A DNA stretch of 64,000 nt from Hamadaea sp013361475 (GTDB lineage Bacteria > Actinomycetota > Actinomycetes > Mycobacteriales > Micromonosporaceae): assembly GCF_040654195.1 (NCBI RefSeq), contig NZ_JBFAHM010000025.1, positions 13,792 through 77,791 of the forward strand. Direction: 5' to 3'. Of the stretch, positions 42,295-50,363 are shown piece by piece. The position numbers and the translations under genes were made by a program. Below the pieces are notes generated by a model that searched no databases, was not told where the DNA came from, and saw nothing but the letters and a program-made list of their open reading frames with translations. Within the stretch, counting starts at the first letter, position 1. Each line of letters begins with the position of its first letter.

Positions 42295-43373
42295 TGACCT
42301 TCCGCGTTCCGGTGGCCGACCTGCACGCCTTCGCCGCCGGCTGTCTTCGGGCGGCCGGCCTCGACGAGTGGCAGGCGAATCGGGCCGCCGACGTACTCAC
42401 CTACTCCGATGTGCGAGGGTGCACGACGCACGGCACTTTCACACTGTCGAGCATCTACCTGCCGCGACTGCGCGACGGCCGGATCCGCCCGGACGGCGTC
42501 ACGTCGGTCGTTCGGGACACCGGTCCTTGCGTGCTCGTCGACGCCGGACGGCGGCTTGGTCTGGTCGCCGGAACCGAAGCCGTTGACCTCGCCGTCGCGC
42601 GGGCCCGCCGATTTGGCATCGGCGCGGTCGGGGTGCGTGACAGTACGCATTTCGGCAGCGCGGGCTTCTATACGACACGAGCCGCCCAAGCCGGCCTGCT
42701 GGGGGTGGCGACGACGAATTGCGGCGCGCAGGCGATCGCCCCGCCGATCGGGGGCAGCCGCCGTCTGCTCGGCACGAATCCGGTGAGCGCGGCTGTCCCC
42801 ACCGCCGGTGAGGCGCCCTTCGTGCTCGACATGAGCACGACCACCGTCGCCACGGGCAAGCTACGAGCAGCCCAGCTGAGTGGAAAGGACATCCCGGCTG
42901 GGTGGCTTCAGGATTCCGGCGGCGGCGATTGTCTCGATCCCGGTGCCTACTACCGCGGCGAGGCCGATCTCACCTGGCTCGGCGGGCGGCTCGAAACCGG
43001 CGCGGCGAAGGGCTTCGGCCTCGGCATTCTCGTCGAGATGCTCGCCGGGGCCTTGACGGGCGGTTCCGTGGGGCCGAGCGCGGGCGACAGTGACGACGAC
43101 ATCGGCCACTTCTTCCTGGTGATCGACCCGCAAGCGTTCGTAGGCTCCAAGGAGTTCACGAGCGCCGCCGACGCACTGCTGGAGACGATCGCCGATTCGC
43201 CGGCTCAGCCGGGCTGGGGTCCGGTGCAATATCCGGGACTGCCGGAGGCGCGGGCGTACGCCGAATCCGCCGCGGGGGGAGTGGCTTTGCCGGATCATGT
43301 CCTGACGGCGTTGGACCAGGCCGCGACCGATCTTGGCCAGCCACCGCTGAGCGAGTGGGGCGTACGCGCATGA
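42294..43373 (+). CDS. LDH2/MDH2-type NAD(P)H-dependent reductase
   Basis: 359 residues of the malate/L-lactate dehydrogenase 2 family (with YiaK, ComC and DpkA). The catalytic His is in GCTTHGTFTLS; VGVRDSTHFGSAGFYTTRAA, GTNPVSAAVPTAGEAPFVLD and GAAKGFGLGILVEMLAGALT are nucleotide- and dimer-interface blocks. Substrates in the family are 2-keto acids, cyclic imino acids or diketogulonate, so it probably reduces a 2-keto acid or cyclic imine here. ATG 42294 (TGATG junction); 4-bp overlap with the next gene. Confidence 0.9.
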   Translation: MTFRVPVADLHAFAAGCLRAAGLDEWQANRAADVLTYSDVRGCTTHGTFTLSSIYLPRLRDGRIRPDGVTSVVRDTGPCVLVDAGRRLGLVAGTEAVDLAVARARRFGIGAVGVRDSTHFGSAGFYTTRAAQAGLLGVATTNCGAQAIAPPIGGSRRLLGTNPVSAAVPTAGEAPFVLDMSTTTVATGKLRAAQLSGKDIPAGWLQDSGGGDCLDPGAYYRGEADLTWLGGRLETGAAKGFGLGILVEMLAGALTGGSVGPSAGDSDDDIGHFFLVIDPQAFVGSKEFTSAADALLETIADSPAQPGWGPVQYPGLPEARAYAESAAGGVALPDHVLTALDQAATDLGQPPLSEWGVRA

Positions 43374-44284
43374 CTCGTGCTGTCGGCGTCATCGGCCTCG
43401 GCGCCATCTCACCGTATTTCTGCGCCGCGATCCGGGACAACCCTCGATGGCGGCTGGCGGCCGTGTGCGATCGCGACCCCGAACGGTGCGCACCCTTCGT
43501 CGCGCAGGGCGTTCCCGCTTTCGGCGCGTACCAGGATCTGCTGGAGTCCGAGCTCGTGGAGGCCGTGGTCGTGACGCTCCCCAACGACTTGCACCCCGAG
43601 GTGGTCCGCGCCGCGCTCGACCGTGGACTGGACGTATGCTGCGAGAAGCCGCTGGCTACCGACGCGGATGAAGCGCGCCGGCTGGCGGAGGCAGCCGTCC
43701 GGCGGGGACGCACGCTGCTGACCGCGTCGCACCGGAGGTATAACCGGCACCTCGTCGAGCTGGCGAACTCGTTGCCGCCGCGGGCTGAGATCACCCGGGT
43801 GGTGAGCCGGTACTACGAGGACATCACGGAGCACACCGGCGGCGAAACCTGGTACTTCGACTCGCGGCGGTGCGGAGGCGGTTGCCTGATGGACAACGGA
43901 CCCAACGCGGTGGACGTGGTCCGGCGGCTACTCGGCGAGTTGACGGTCACCGGCGGAACGATCGCGGCCGAACGCGACGGAGTCGAATATCGGGCTTTGA
44001 TCGAGTTGGCGACCGCGGACGGCATCCCGGTCGAGGTCGATCTGGACTGGGCGTACCGGGGCCAGGTTAAGGACGTGACCGTGGAGACGGCGGACGGTCG
44101 TCGCCTGGTCGCCGACATGCTGGCCGGCTTCGACGGTCTCAAGGGCTCGCTGGCCCACGAGTACGCGGCGATCATGGCGGACTTCGCCGACCGGGCCGAC
44201 CAGGTCGCCGTCCCGGACGACGGCCCGGCAGTCGTCTCGCTGATCGAAGACGCGTATCGGCTGGCCGGGCGGAGCGAGCGGTGA
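43370..44284 (+). CDS. Gfo/Idh/MocA-type oxidoreductase 2
   Basis: 304 residues. Rossmann motif GVIGLGAISPYF, then VVTLPNDLHPEVVRAALDRG and DVCCEKPLATDADEARRL (EKP motif). The C-terminal domain has GGGCLMDNGPNAVDVVRRLL, the position of the usual GGGxLxDxGxHxxD. Asn replaces the catalytic-domain His of that motif, so the reaction may differ from a simple alcohol dehydrogenase. It differs strongly from oxidoreductase 1. ATG start overlapping the LDH2 gene, GTGA junction with the aldo/keto reductase. Confidence 0.85.
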   Translation: MTRAVGVIGLGAISPYFCAAIRDNPRWRLAAVCDRDPERCAPFVAQGVPAFGAYQDLLESELVEAVVVTLPNDLHPEVVRAALDRGLDVCCEKPLATDADEARRLAEAAVRRGRTLLTASHRRYNRHLVELANSLPPRAEITRVVSRYYEDITEHTGGETWYFDSRRCGGGCLMDNGPNAVDVVRRLLGELTVTGGTIAAERDGVEYRALIELATADGIPVEVDLDWAYRGQVKDVTVETADGRRLVADMLAGFDGLKGSLAHEYAAIMADFADRADQVAVPDDGPAVVSLIEDAYRLAGRSER

Positions 44285-45222
44285 ACGCGGACCGACGCGG
44301 ACTCGCATGCAGACCGCTCGGGCGTACCGGCATCAAGGTCACCGAACTGGGTCTGGGCGGGGCTCCGCTGAGCGGGCGGTTCGGTGATGTTCCCGTGGAG
44401 CGGGTGTACGAGGTACTTGACACCGCGCTCGAAACGGGAATCGGCCTGGTCGACACGGCGGCGCGATACGCCGGGGGCCGGGCAGAATCGGATATCGGCG
44501 GCTATTTCGCCAAGTCCGGCTGGGGGAGCGTCGTCATCAGCACCAAAGTCGTGCCGCACACCGCCGGCCCAGGAGCGGTTCGGGCCGGCGTCGAGGCGTC
44601 GATGTCCCGGCTGGGCCGCACGCACCTGGAGATCGTGCTGCTTCACGACCCCTACGGCCTGCCGACCCCGGAGCTCGCGGCCAACATCCAGGCGCTGCAA
44701 GACCTGCAGGCGGAGGGTCTGATTGGCGCGGTCGGCGTAGGCATCGGAGACGTGCCGACGCTCGAACACGCCGTGGCCGACCTCGGGGTGGACTGCGTAC
44801 TGCTCTCGGCTCGATACACGCTGTTGGATCAGACCGCGGCCGGGGGCCTGCTGCCACTGTGCCGGGAACGAGGTACCGGCGTGATCCTGGGCAGTGTCTT
44901 CAACAGCGGAATCCTGGCGACTGGCGACCGGCCGGGGGCGCGTTTTCACTATGACCAGCACGTCCCGGCAGACGTGCTGGACCGTGTACGCCGCGCGCAG
45001 CGGTCATGCGACCGGCACGGGGTCGTTCTGGCCGCGGCCGCGCTCCAGTTCGCGCTCGCGCATCCGGCGGTCTCCAGTGTCCTGATCGGCACGACCGAAC
45101 CACGGCACCTCGCCCGGAACGTGGCGGTCGCGACGACGCCGATCCCGGCCGCCTTCTGGGCGGACCTGGTGGCCGACGGCGTACTGCCTGGCGATGCGAT
45201 CATTCCCGGCGACGCCGGGTGA
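44281..45222 (+). CDS. Aldo/keto reductase, aldose-dehydrogenase-like
   Basis: 313 residues. The AKR barrel begins LGRTGIKVTELGLGGAPLSG. GIGLVDTAARYAGGRAESDI holds catalytic Asp and Tyr; VISTKVVPHT carries the Lys; ETGIGL and HLEIVLLHDP (His/Asp) complete the site. The C-terminal cofactor segment is VLIGTTEPRHLARN. The sequence is closest in style to D-threo-aldose 1-dehydrogenase/L-galactose dehydrogenase-type AKRs. Last of the series of overlapping genes; 25 bp precede the Trm112-like gene. Confidence 0.88.
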   Translation: MNADRRGLACRPLGRTGIKVTELGLGGAPLSGRFGDVPVERVYEVLDTALETGIGLVDTAARYAGGRAESDIGGYFAKSGWGSVVISTKVVPHTAGPGAVRAGVEASMSRLGRTHLEIVLLHDPYGLPTPELAANIQALQDLQAEGLIGAVGVGIGDVPTLEHAVADLGVDCVLLSARYTLLDQTAAGGLLPLCRERGTGVILGSVFNSGILATGDRPGARFHYDQHVPADVLDRVRRAQRSCDRHGVVLAAAALQFALAHPAVSSVLIGTTEPRHLARNVAVATTPIPAAFWADLVADGVLPGDAIIPGDAG

Positions 45223-45247
45223 CCCCTGACGGAGAGGAAACGAGGTC

Positions 45248-45421
45248 ATGTCCCGACTCGACGACGGCATCATCGGCATCCTGGCCTGCCCGGCCGACCA
45301 CGCGTCCTTGGACTACGACGGCGTCGCCGAGGAGCTCGTCTGCACCAGGTGCGCCACAGTCTACGAAGTGCGGGACGGCATTCCCGTGCTCCTGCCGGAC
45401 CCATCCGCCGGACCGTGTTGA
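45248..45421 (+). CDS. Trm112-like zinc-ribbon protein
   Basis: 57 residues: MSRLDDGIIGILACPADHAS, LDYDGVAEELVCTRCATVYE, VRDGIPVLLPD then a short tail. This is the UPF0434/Trm112 fold, known to stabilise and activate partner methyltransferases. The first metal half-site is CPADH rather than CPxC, so zinc would be held by three Cys plus possibly His, as in some actinobacterial members. ATG 45248 follows GGAGAGGAAACGAGG. The stop is one base from the next ATG. Its likely partner is the cluster methyltransferase at 35342 (inference). Confidence 0.8.
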   Translation: MSRLDDGIIGILACPADHASLDYDGVAEELVCTRCATVYEVRDGIPVLLPDPSAGPC

Positions 45422-45422
45422 C

Positions 45423-45902
45423 ATGGGCGCCGCCCCGGACGACATCGTCGTCGTCACCGATCTGGACGAGCGTCGCATACCGCAACTGGCGGCGCTCTAC
45501 GCCGAGACCTGGTGGGCCGGTGACCGTACCGAGACGGAGATCGCCGGGCTCGTCCGGGGATCGGATCTTGTCGTAGGTCTCGTCCGTCGGGCCGACGATC
45601 GCCTTGTCGGATTCTGCCGCGTCCTGACCGACTGGGCCTACGTGGCGCTGATCTTCGACGTGGTCGTCGCCGGGGACGTCCGGGGACAGGGGCTCGGCGA
45701 TCGGCTGCTGGGCGAGGTCGTCGCCCGCCCCGAGCTGTCGGCCGTTCGCAGTCTCGAACTCGTCTGCCGGCCGGACCTCGTCGGCTTCTATCGCCGGTGG
45801 GGTTTCACCGACGAGGTCGGCGGATCGCGGCTGATGCGGCGTACGACGGATCCTCGGCTCGGGGCCGTGGGCGATCGCGCCCACGACCCCGTTGTGACCT
45901 GA
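45423..45902 (+). CDS. GNAT family N-acetyltransferase
   Basis: 159 residues. The acetyl-CoA pyrophosphate loop is DVRGQGLGDRLLGEVV, preceded by VALIFDVVVAG, and the C-terminal strand-helix LELVCRPDLVGFYRRWGFTD is typical. The acceptor is probably a small-molecule amine. It ends the right arm of the cluster; the convergent subtilase gene stops 6 bp away. Confidence 0.88.
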   Translation: MGAAPDDIVVVTDLDERRIPQLAALYAETWWAGDRTETEIAGLVRGSDLVVGLVRRADDRLVGFCRVLTDWAYVALIFDVVVAGDVRGQGLGDRLLGEVVARPELSAVRSLELVCRPDLVGFYRRWGFTDEVGGSRLMRRTTDPRLGAVGDRAHDPVVT

Positions 45903-45908
45903 GGCTCG

Positions 45909-48900
45909 TCACCTCACCTGGTACGCCCGAATGAGCGTCTCGTCGACGGTGTGACCGCCGGTGTCGATGCCGCGTACCTTCAGGGAGATGAAGGTGCCCG
46001 CCTTCTGCGGCAGGAAGGCGTACCACCCGTGCGCTGTGCGTACGACATGGACTGTCGTCCACCGCGCGCCGTCGTCGGTCGAGACCTGCACGTCGAGCCG
46101 GGTGAGTGGAGCCGTGACGATGCCCGGCTGCGTGCCGACGACGATCGGGACCATGGCGATCGGCGCCGGAGCGGCGTAGTTGTCCTCGCTGAGGTCCGGA
46201 GCGAAGCCGACGCTCGTTACCGGCACGCGGACGAAGCCGTAGTCCGGCCCGTCGGGATCGGTGTGCCCGGACCGGAACGTCCAGGTGCCCGCGACGGCCG
46301 TGCCGAGCCGCGCGTCGCGGGTCGTCCGGACCTCCAGCCGGTACTCGGCGGCATCCGCCGGCACCGCCACGCGGAGCGAGGTGTCCGGCTGCTCCGCGAT
46401 GAGCCGGCCGTCGCGGTAGAGCCGGATCGACGCGGAGCTGTACATGCCGTAGCCGGCGTGCCCGGCGGCGTCGCTGACGACCGGGACGTCGATGAACAGT
46501 TCGTCACCGCGCCGGCTGACGGGGCCGACGAGGCTGGGCGGATTCGCGAACGACGGGCCGTAGGGCGCGCCGTTCCACGTCGTTGCCGGTGCCTGCCCGG
46601 CGGGGTAGTGCTTCACCGCCCCGATCAGGCTCGCGTCGAAGGTGAGTCCGCCTTGGGCCTCGACCACTTCGTCGAGGCCGGACTGGTAGTACGCGGCGGT
46701 GTCGTAGTAGACGGTGCGGTGCAGGGGAAGATGCGACGGCACGCCCGAGGCCCACGCGCCGTCGTCTTTTGTGGGCAGCGCGAACGTGTACGCGTACCCG
46801 ATGGCGTCCGGCATGTGCCGCCGGTAGACGACCTTCTCCGTCGCCAGGCCGGCTGACCCGATCTGCCGGGTCAAGCCCGTCGGGAAACCGCCGTCGACTC
46901 GCCAGGCGCCGTGGTGCAGGGCGGGCGCGTCGGCGACGTCGCCCTCCGGCCCGTTCCGCCAGAGCAGAGCGCTGACGTTGGTGTAAACGTCGGTCACCGG
47001 CGTATCGGTCACCTGGCCGGTGTAATAGCCGGACGAAAGATAACCGCCGGCCGCGAACGAGTACCCGAAGTTCCCCGATGGTAAGAAGGAGACGTTCGTC
47101 GTGAGCTCGCCGTCGTCGACGGTGCCGCCCGCCGAGGTGATCTTGATCGGCTGGCCGATCCGGGCGTCCAGCGTCTCCGTCTTGTCCCGATCGAGCACGA
47201 GCTTGGCGTCGACCAGGGTGGTCGTAGCGCCGTCCTCGGCCCAGATGGTGCTCGTCACGAAATAGCGTCCGGCCGGCACACGGAGCGAGGTGACGTCGGA
47301 GCCGACGGTGAAGTGCGCGCCGTTCTCGCTCACGAGGTCGGTGACGTGCTGTCCACTCGGTACGCCGTCACGGCCGATGGTGTCGAGGGTGAGGGTGTAG
47401 CTCTCGGCCTCCCGCTCGACGCCGAACGGGACGCTGACGGAGACGCCGTCAGCGGTGCCGACGAGCTGGCCGGAGTACCGGCCGTCGGGCACGTCCGCCC
47501 GAGTGTCGGCCGTGAACGTCACCGTCGCTGTACCGCCCGCGGGGACGGTCACACTGGTCGCGCTCAGCGAGAACATCGCCAGACCGGTTCCCCGGACGGC
47601 GAGCTGGAGCGTGACATCGGCTGCCCCGCTGTTGTGGTAGCCGACCGTCTTGGTGATCGGGGTGTCGTCGCCGTGGGGCCATACCGCGGTGCCGAAGCTG
47701 ACCGACGGTTCCGTGACGGTGATCGTCTGCCCGATCGCCCGAGCCAGGTCGACCCGGCCCGCGCCCTGCCCGTACGCGCCGACGCCGTCGAGCGGCTTCG
47801 CCGAGGCCATCAGGGTCGCCTTCAGCTGCGCCGGTGTCCATTGCGGATGCTGTTGCACCAGCAGAGCCGCGGCTCCGGCCGTGTGCGGCGTCGCCATCGA
47901 GGTGCCCGACAGCGTCGCGTACGGGTCGCCGGGTGTGCAGAGGAGGCCCACCGAGCTGCAGGCGGCCACGATGTCGACGCCGGGCGCGGAGATCTCGGGC
48001 TTCACCGCCCCATCGCCGACCCGGGGTCCCCGGCTGGAGAAGGGCGCCAGCTCGTCGGTCTTCGACGTGGCGGCGACGGCGAGCGCGGCGTCCGCACTGG
48101 CCGGCGAGCCCACCGTCCGGTCGCCGAACTCGCCCTCGTTGCCGGCCGCGATGACGAACAGCGTCCCGTACTGTGCGGTCAGGTCGTTGACCGCCTGCTC
48201 CAGGGGGTCGACGTCCGGCGTGTCGGTGCCGCCGAGGCTCAGGTTCACGACGTCCGCGCCCTGCTCGGCCGCCCACTGCATCCCGGCCAGGATCCACGAC
48301 TCGGCACAGCCGAACTTGACGCACACCTTGCCGTTGAGCAGCTTCGCGTCGGGAGCCACGCCTTTGTACCGCCCGCCCGACGCCGCGCCGCTGCCCGCGA
48401 TCGTGGAGGCGACGTGGGTGCCGTGGCCGACGTGGTCACGGTCGTCCTCGTCCGGGTACTCCGCCGCGAAGTTCACCGACGAGACGACCTTGCCCGCCAG
48501 ATCCGGGTGGGTCAAATCGATCCCGGTGTCCAGCACGGCCACCGTGACTCCCTGACCGGTCCAGCCCGACTGCCAGGCCGTCGGCGCGCCGATCAGCGGC
48601 ACGCTGACATCGAGGGTCGGGCGGCGTACGCCGTCCAGCCAGACCTTAGCCCCGGCGAGCGGCCTGGCCGCCGTACGCCGGTCGTGCCCCGTCAGACCCT
48701 GCCACAACACGCCCAGCTGCTTCTTGTCGGCCTTCGCCGCCCGGCCCTTGATCGACGTGAGCGGTTTGCCGAGCTTCAGTCCGGCGTCGGCGGGCGGAGT
48801 GCCCGGCCCCGTCATGATCAACGGCAGATCAGGACGCCGTTGGTCGTAGCCGAAGTCGATCAACGACGTCACGTCGAACAGCCGGGCGTCCAACCGGCCC

Positions 48901-49208
48901 GCCTGAAGCAGCGGTCGCGCGTCGGACGGAATCACGGTGACGTGGTCGCCGTGCCGCGACATCGTGAAGGTGACGCGTTCCCGGCCGGCGCCCCGGAGGA
49001 CGGCCACGTTCGTGCCGGTGATCTGGACGACGTCCCCGGTGATCAAGGTGACCAGTCGTGTGGTCGCGTCCCGGCCGGGCTGGGTCGCGGTGTGCGAAAC
49101 GGTGCTGCTCGCGAAGCCGGGCTGGGCGACGACGCTGCCGCCGCCCAGCACCAGCACAGCCAAAGCGGCCGCCGCCAGGCGACCGCCTCCCCGTTGGATG
49201 CGTAGCAT
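45909..49208 (-). CDS. Secreted subtilisin-like serine protease (S8), large multidomain
   Basis: 1,099 residues. Signal peptide (LAAAALAVLVLGGGSVVAQP), a propeptide to about residue 200, then an S8 domain with the triad D227 (VTVAVLDTGIDLTHPDL), H262 (HVGHGTHVAS) and S437 (LSGTSMATPHTAGAAALL); oxyanion Asn is in FVIAAGNEGE. From about residue 500 to the end lie several beta-sandwich modules (DVTLQLAVRGTGLAMFSLSA, VTVPAGGTATVTFTADTRAD and later repeats), probably for substrate binding or folding. This architecture is frequent in Streptomyces and Micromonosporaceae exoproteases. ATG 49208 follows AGGGGAGG. It is not obviously part of the cluster but sits with it between the deaminase-like gene and era. 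Confidence 0.92.
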   Translation of the reverse strand: MLRIQRGGGRLAAAALAVLVLGGGSVVAQPGFASSTVSHTATQPGRDATTRLVTLITGDVVQITGTNVAVLRGAGRERVTFTMSRHGDHVTVIPSDARPLLQAGRLDARLFDVTSLIDFGYDQRRPDLPLIMTGPGTPPADAGLKLGKPLTSIKGRAAKADKKQLGVLWQGLTGHDRRTAARPLAGAKVWLDGVRRPTLDVSVPLIGAPTAWQSGWTGQGVTVAVLDTGIDLTHPDLAGKVVSSVNFAAEYPDEDDRDHVGHGTHVASTIAGSGAASGGRYKGVAPDAKLLNGKVCVKFGCAESWILAGMQWAAEQGADVVNLSLGGTDTPDVDPLEQAVNDLTAQYGTLFVIAAGNEGEFGDRTVGSPASADAALAVAATSKTDELAPFSSRGPRVGDGAVKPEISAPGVDIVAACSSVGLLCTPGDPYATLSGTSMATPHTAGAAALLVQQHPQWTPAQLKATLMASAKPLDGVGAYGQGAGRVDLARAIGQTITVTEPSVSFGTAVWPHGDDTPITKTVGYHNSGAADVTLQLAVRGTGLAMFSLSATSVTVPAGGTATVTFTADTRADVPDGRYSGQLVGTADGVSVSVPFGVEREAESYTLTLDTIGRDGVPSGQHVTDLVSENGAHFTVGSDVTSLRVPAGRYFVTSTIWAEDGATTTLVDAKLVLDRDKTETLDARIGQPIKITSAGGTVDDGELTTNVSFLPSGNFGYSFAAGGYLSSGYYTGQVTDTPVTDVYTNVSALLWRNGPEGDVADAPALHHGAWRVDGGFPTGLTRQIGSAGLATEKVVYRRHMPDAIGYAYTFALPTKDDGAWASGVPSHLPLHRTVYYDTAAYYQSGLDEVVEAQGGLTFDASLIGAVKHYPAGQAPATTWNGAPYGPSFANPPSLVGPVSRRGDELFIDVPVVSDAAGHAGYGMYSSASIRLYRDGRLIAEQPDTSLRVAVPADAAEYRLEVRTTRDARLGTAVAGTWTFRSGHTDPDGPDYGFVRVPVTSVGFAPDLSEDNYAAPAPIAMVPIVVGTQPGIVTAPLTRLDVQVSTDDGARWTTVHVVRTAHGWYAFLPQKAGTFISLKVRGIDTGGHTVDETLIRAYQVR

Positions 49209-49275
49209 GACCTCCCCTAACTGTGGACGAGACATCCTTGAATGAGTGGATGCCTCCTCCACATAAGACGACCGA

Positions 49276-49293
49276 GCACCCCTGGACGGGTGC
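49276..49293 (-). terminator. Terminator hairpin after era
   Basis: GCACCC / GGGTGC with a 6-nt loop, 40 bp downstream of the era stop (leftward transcription) and 68 bp before the subtilase start. Short stem, moderate support. Confidence 0.45.
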
Positions 49294-49332
49294 ACCGATC
49301 GCGGGGAGGATTTTCCGGCGGCTCGGACGGGG

Positions 49333-50220
49333 CTAGAAGCCGAGGCGGCGCAACAGCTTCGGGTCGCGCTGCCACTCCTTGGCGACGCGTACGTGCAAGT
49401 CGAGGTAGACCTTCGTGCCGAGCAGGTCCTCGATCTCGGCCCGGGCGGTCGCGCCGATGTTCTTCAACCGGGAGCCGCCCGCGCCGATGACGATCGCCTT
49501 CTGGCTGGGCCGCTCCACGTAGACGTCGGCGAAGACCCGGGTCAGCCGCTCCTCCGGCAGGATCTCCTCGACCAGCACCGCGATCGAGTGCGGCAGCTCG
49601 TCGCGTACGCCTTCCAGCGCCGCCTCCCGGATCATCTCGGCGATGAGCACGTGCTCCGGCTCGTCGGTGAGCATGTCGTCCGGGTAGAGCCGGGGCGACT
49701 TCGGCAGGTGCCCGACCATGACGTCGACGAGGACGTCGAGCTGGTCGCCGGCGACCGCGCTGACCGGGACGACGTCGGCGAAGTCGCCGAGCTGGCTGAC
49801 CGCGAGCAGCTGCTCGGCCAGGGCCTGCTTGCTCACCAGGTCGGTCTTGGTGACGACGGCGACGACCTTGGCCTTCAGCTCGGCGATCTCGGTGGCGATG
49901 AACTTGTCGCCCTTGCCGACCGGCTCGTCGGCCGGGATGCAGAGGCCGATCACGTCCACCTCCGACCAGGTCGTCCGGACCAGGTCGTTGAGGCGCTCGC
50001 CGAGCAGCGTCCGCGGCCGGTGCAGCCCGGGGGTGTCGACCAGCACGAGCTGGGCGTCCGGCCGGTGCAGCACGGCCCGGATGACATGCCGGGTGGTCTG
50101 TGGCTTGTTCGACGTGATCGCGATCTTCTGCCCGATGATCGCGTTGGTCAGGGTCGACTTGCCGGCGTTCGGTCGCCCGACGAAACAGGCGAAACCGGCA
50201 CGGAACTGATCATCAGCCAC
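49333..50220 (-). CDS. era: GTPase Era
   Basis: 295 residues. Essential GTPase for 16S rRNA processing and 30S assembly. G1 FVGRPNAGKSTLTNAIIG; G2 region NKPQTTRHVIRAVLH; G3 VDTPGLHRPRTLLGER; G4 VVTKTDLV. The C-terminal KH domain has the type-II loop IVIGAGGSRLKNIGATARAE. GTG start. In many actinomycetes era directly follows the corC/deaminase-like pair; here it is 17.9 kb away on the opposite strand. Confidence 0.97.
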   Translation of the reverse strand: MADDQFRAGFACFVGRPNAGKSTLTNAIIGQKIAITSNKPQTTRHVIRAVLHRPDAQLVLVDTPGLHRPRTLLGERLNDLVRTTWSEVDVIGLCIPADEPVGKGDKFIATEIAELKAKVVAVVTKTDLVSKQALAEQLLAVSQLGDFADVVPVSAVAGDQLDVLVDVMVGHLPKSPRLYPDDMLTDEPEHVLIAEMIREAALEGVRDELPHSIAVLVEEILPEERLTRVFADVYVERPSQKAIVIGAGGSRLKNIGATARAEIEDLLGTKVYLDLHVRVAKEWQRDPKLLRRLGF

Positions 50221-50363
50221 ACGACTACGCTACCGGTCGGGCCGGATCGCCCATGAGGCGGGCGGAAACCCGGTCGCGGGGCGCGGGGGTCGGCCGACTA
50301 CCCTGGTCGGGTAGTTTGCCGCGTTTCGTAGCCCGCCGATGTCACTTATCGAGGAGCCCTGCC

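Noticed and set aside
45909..49208. Subtilase as a member of the biosynthetic cluster
   Set aside because: It is convergent to the cluster with its own promoter region, and its architecture is that of general secreted proteases; nothing in the cluster encodes a precursor peptide for it to process.
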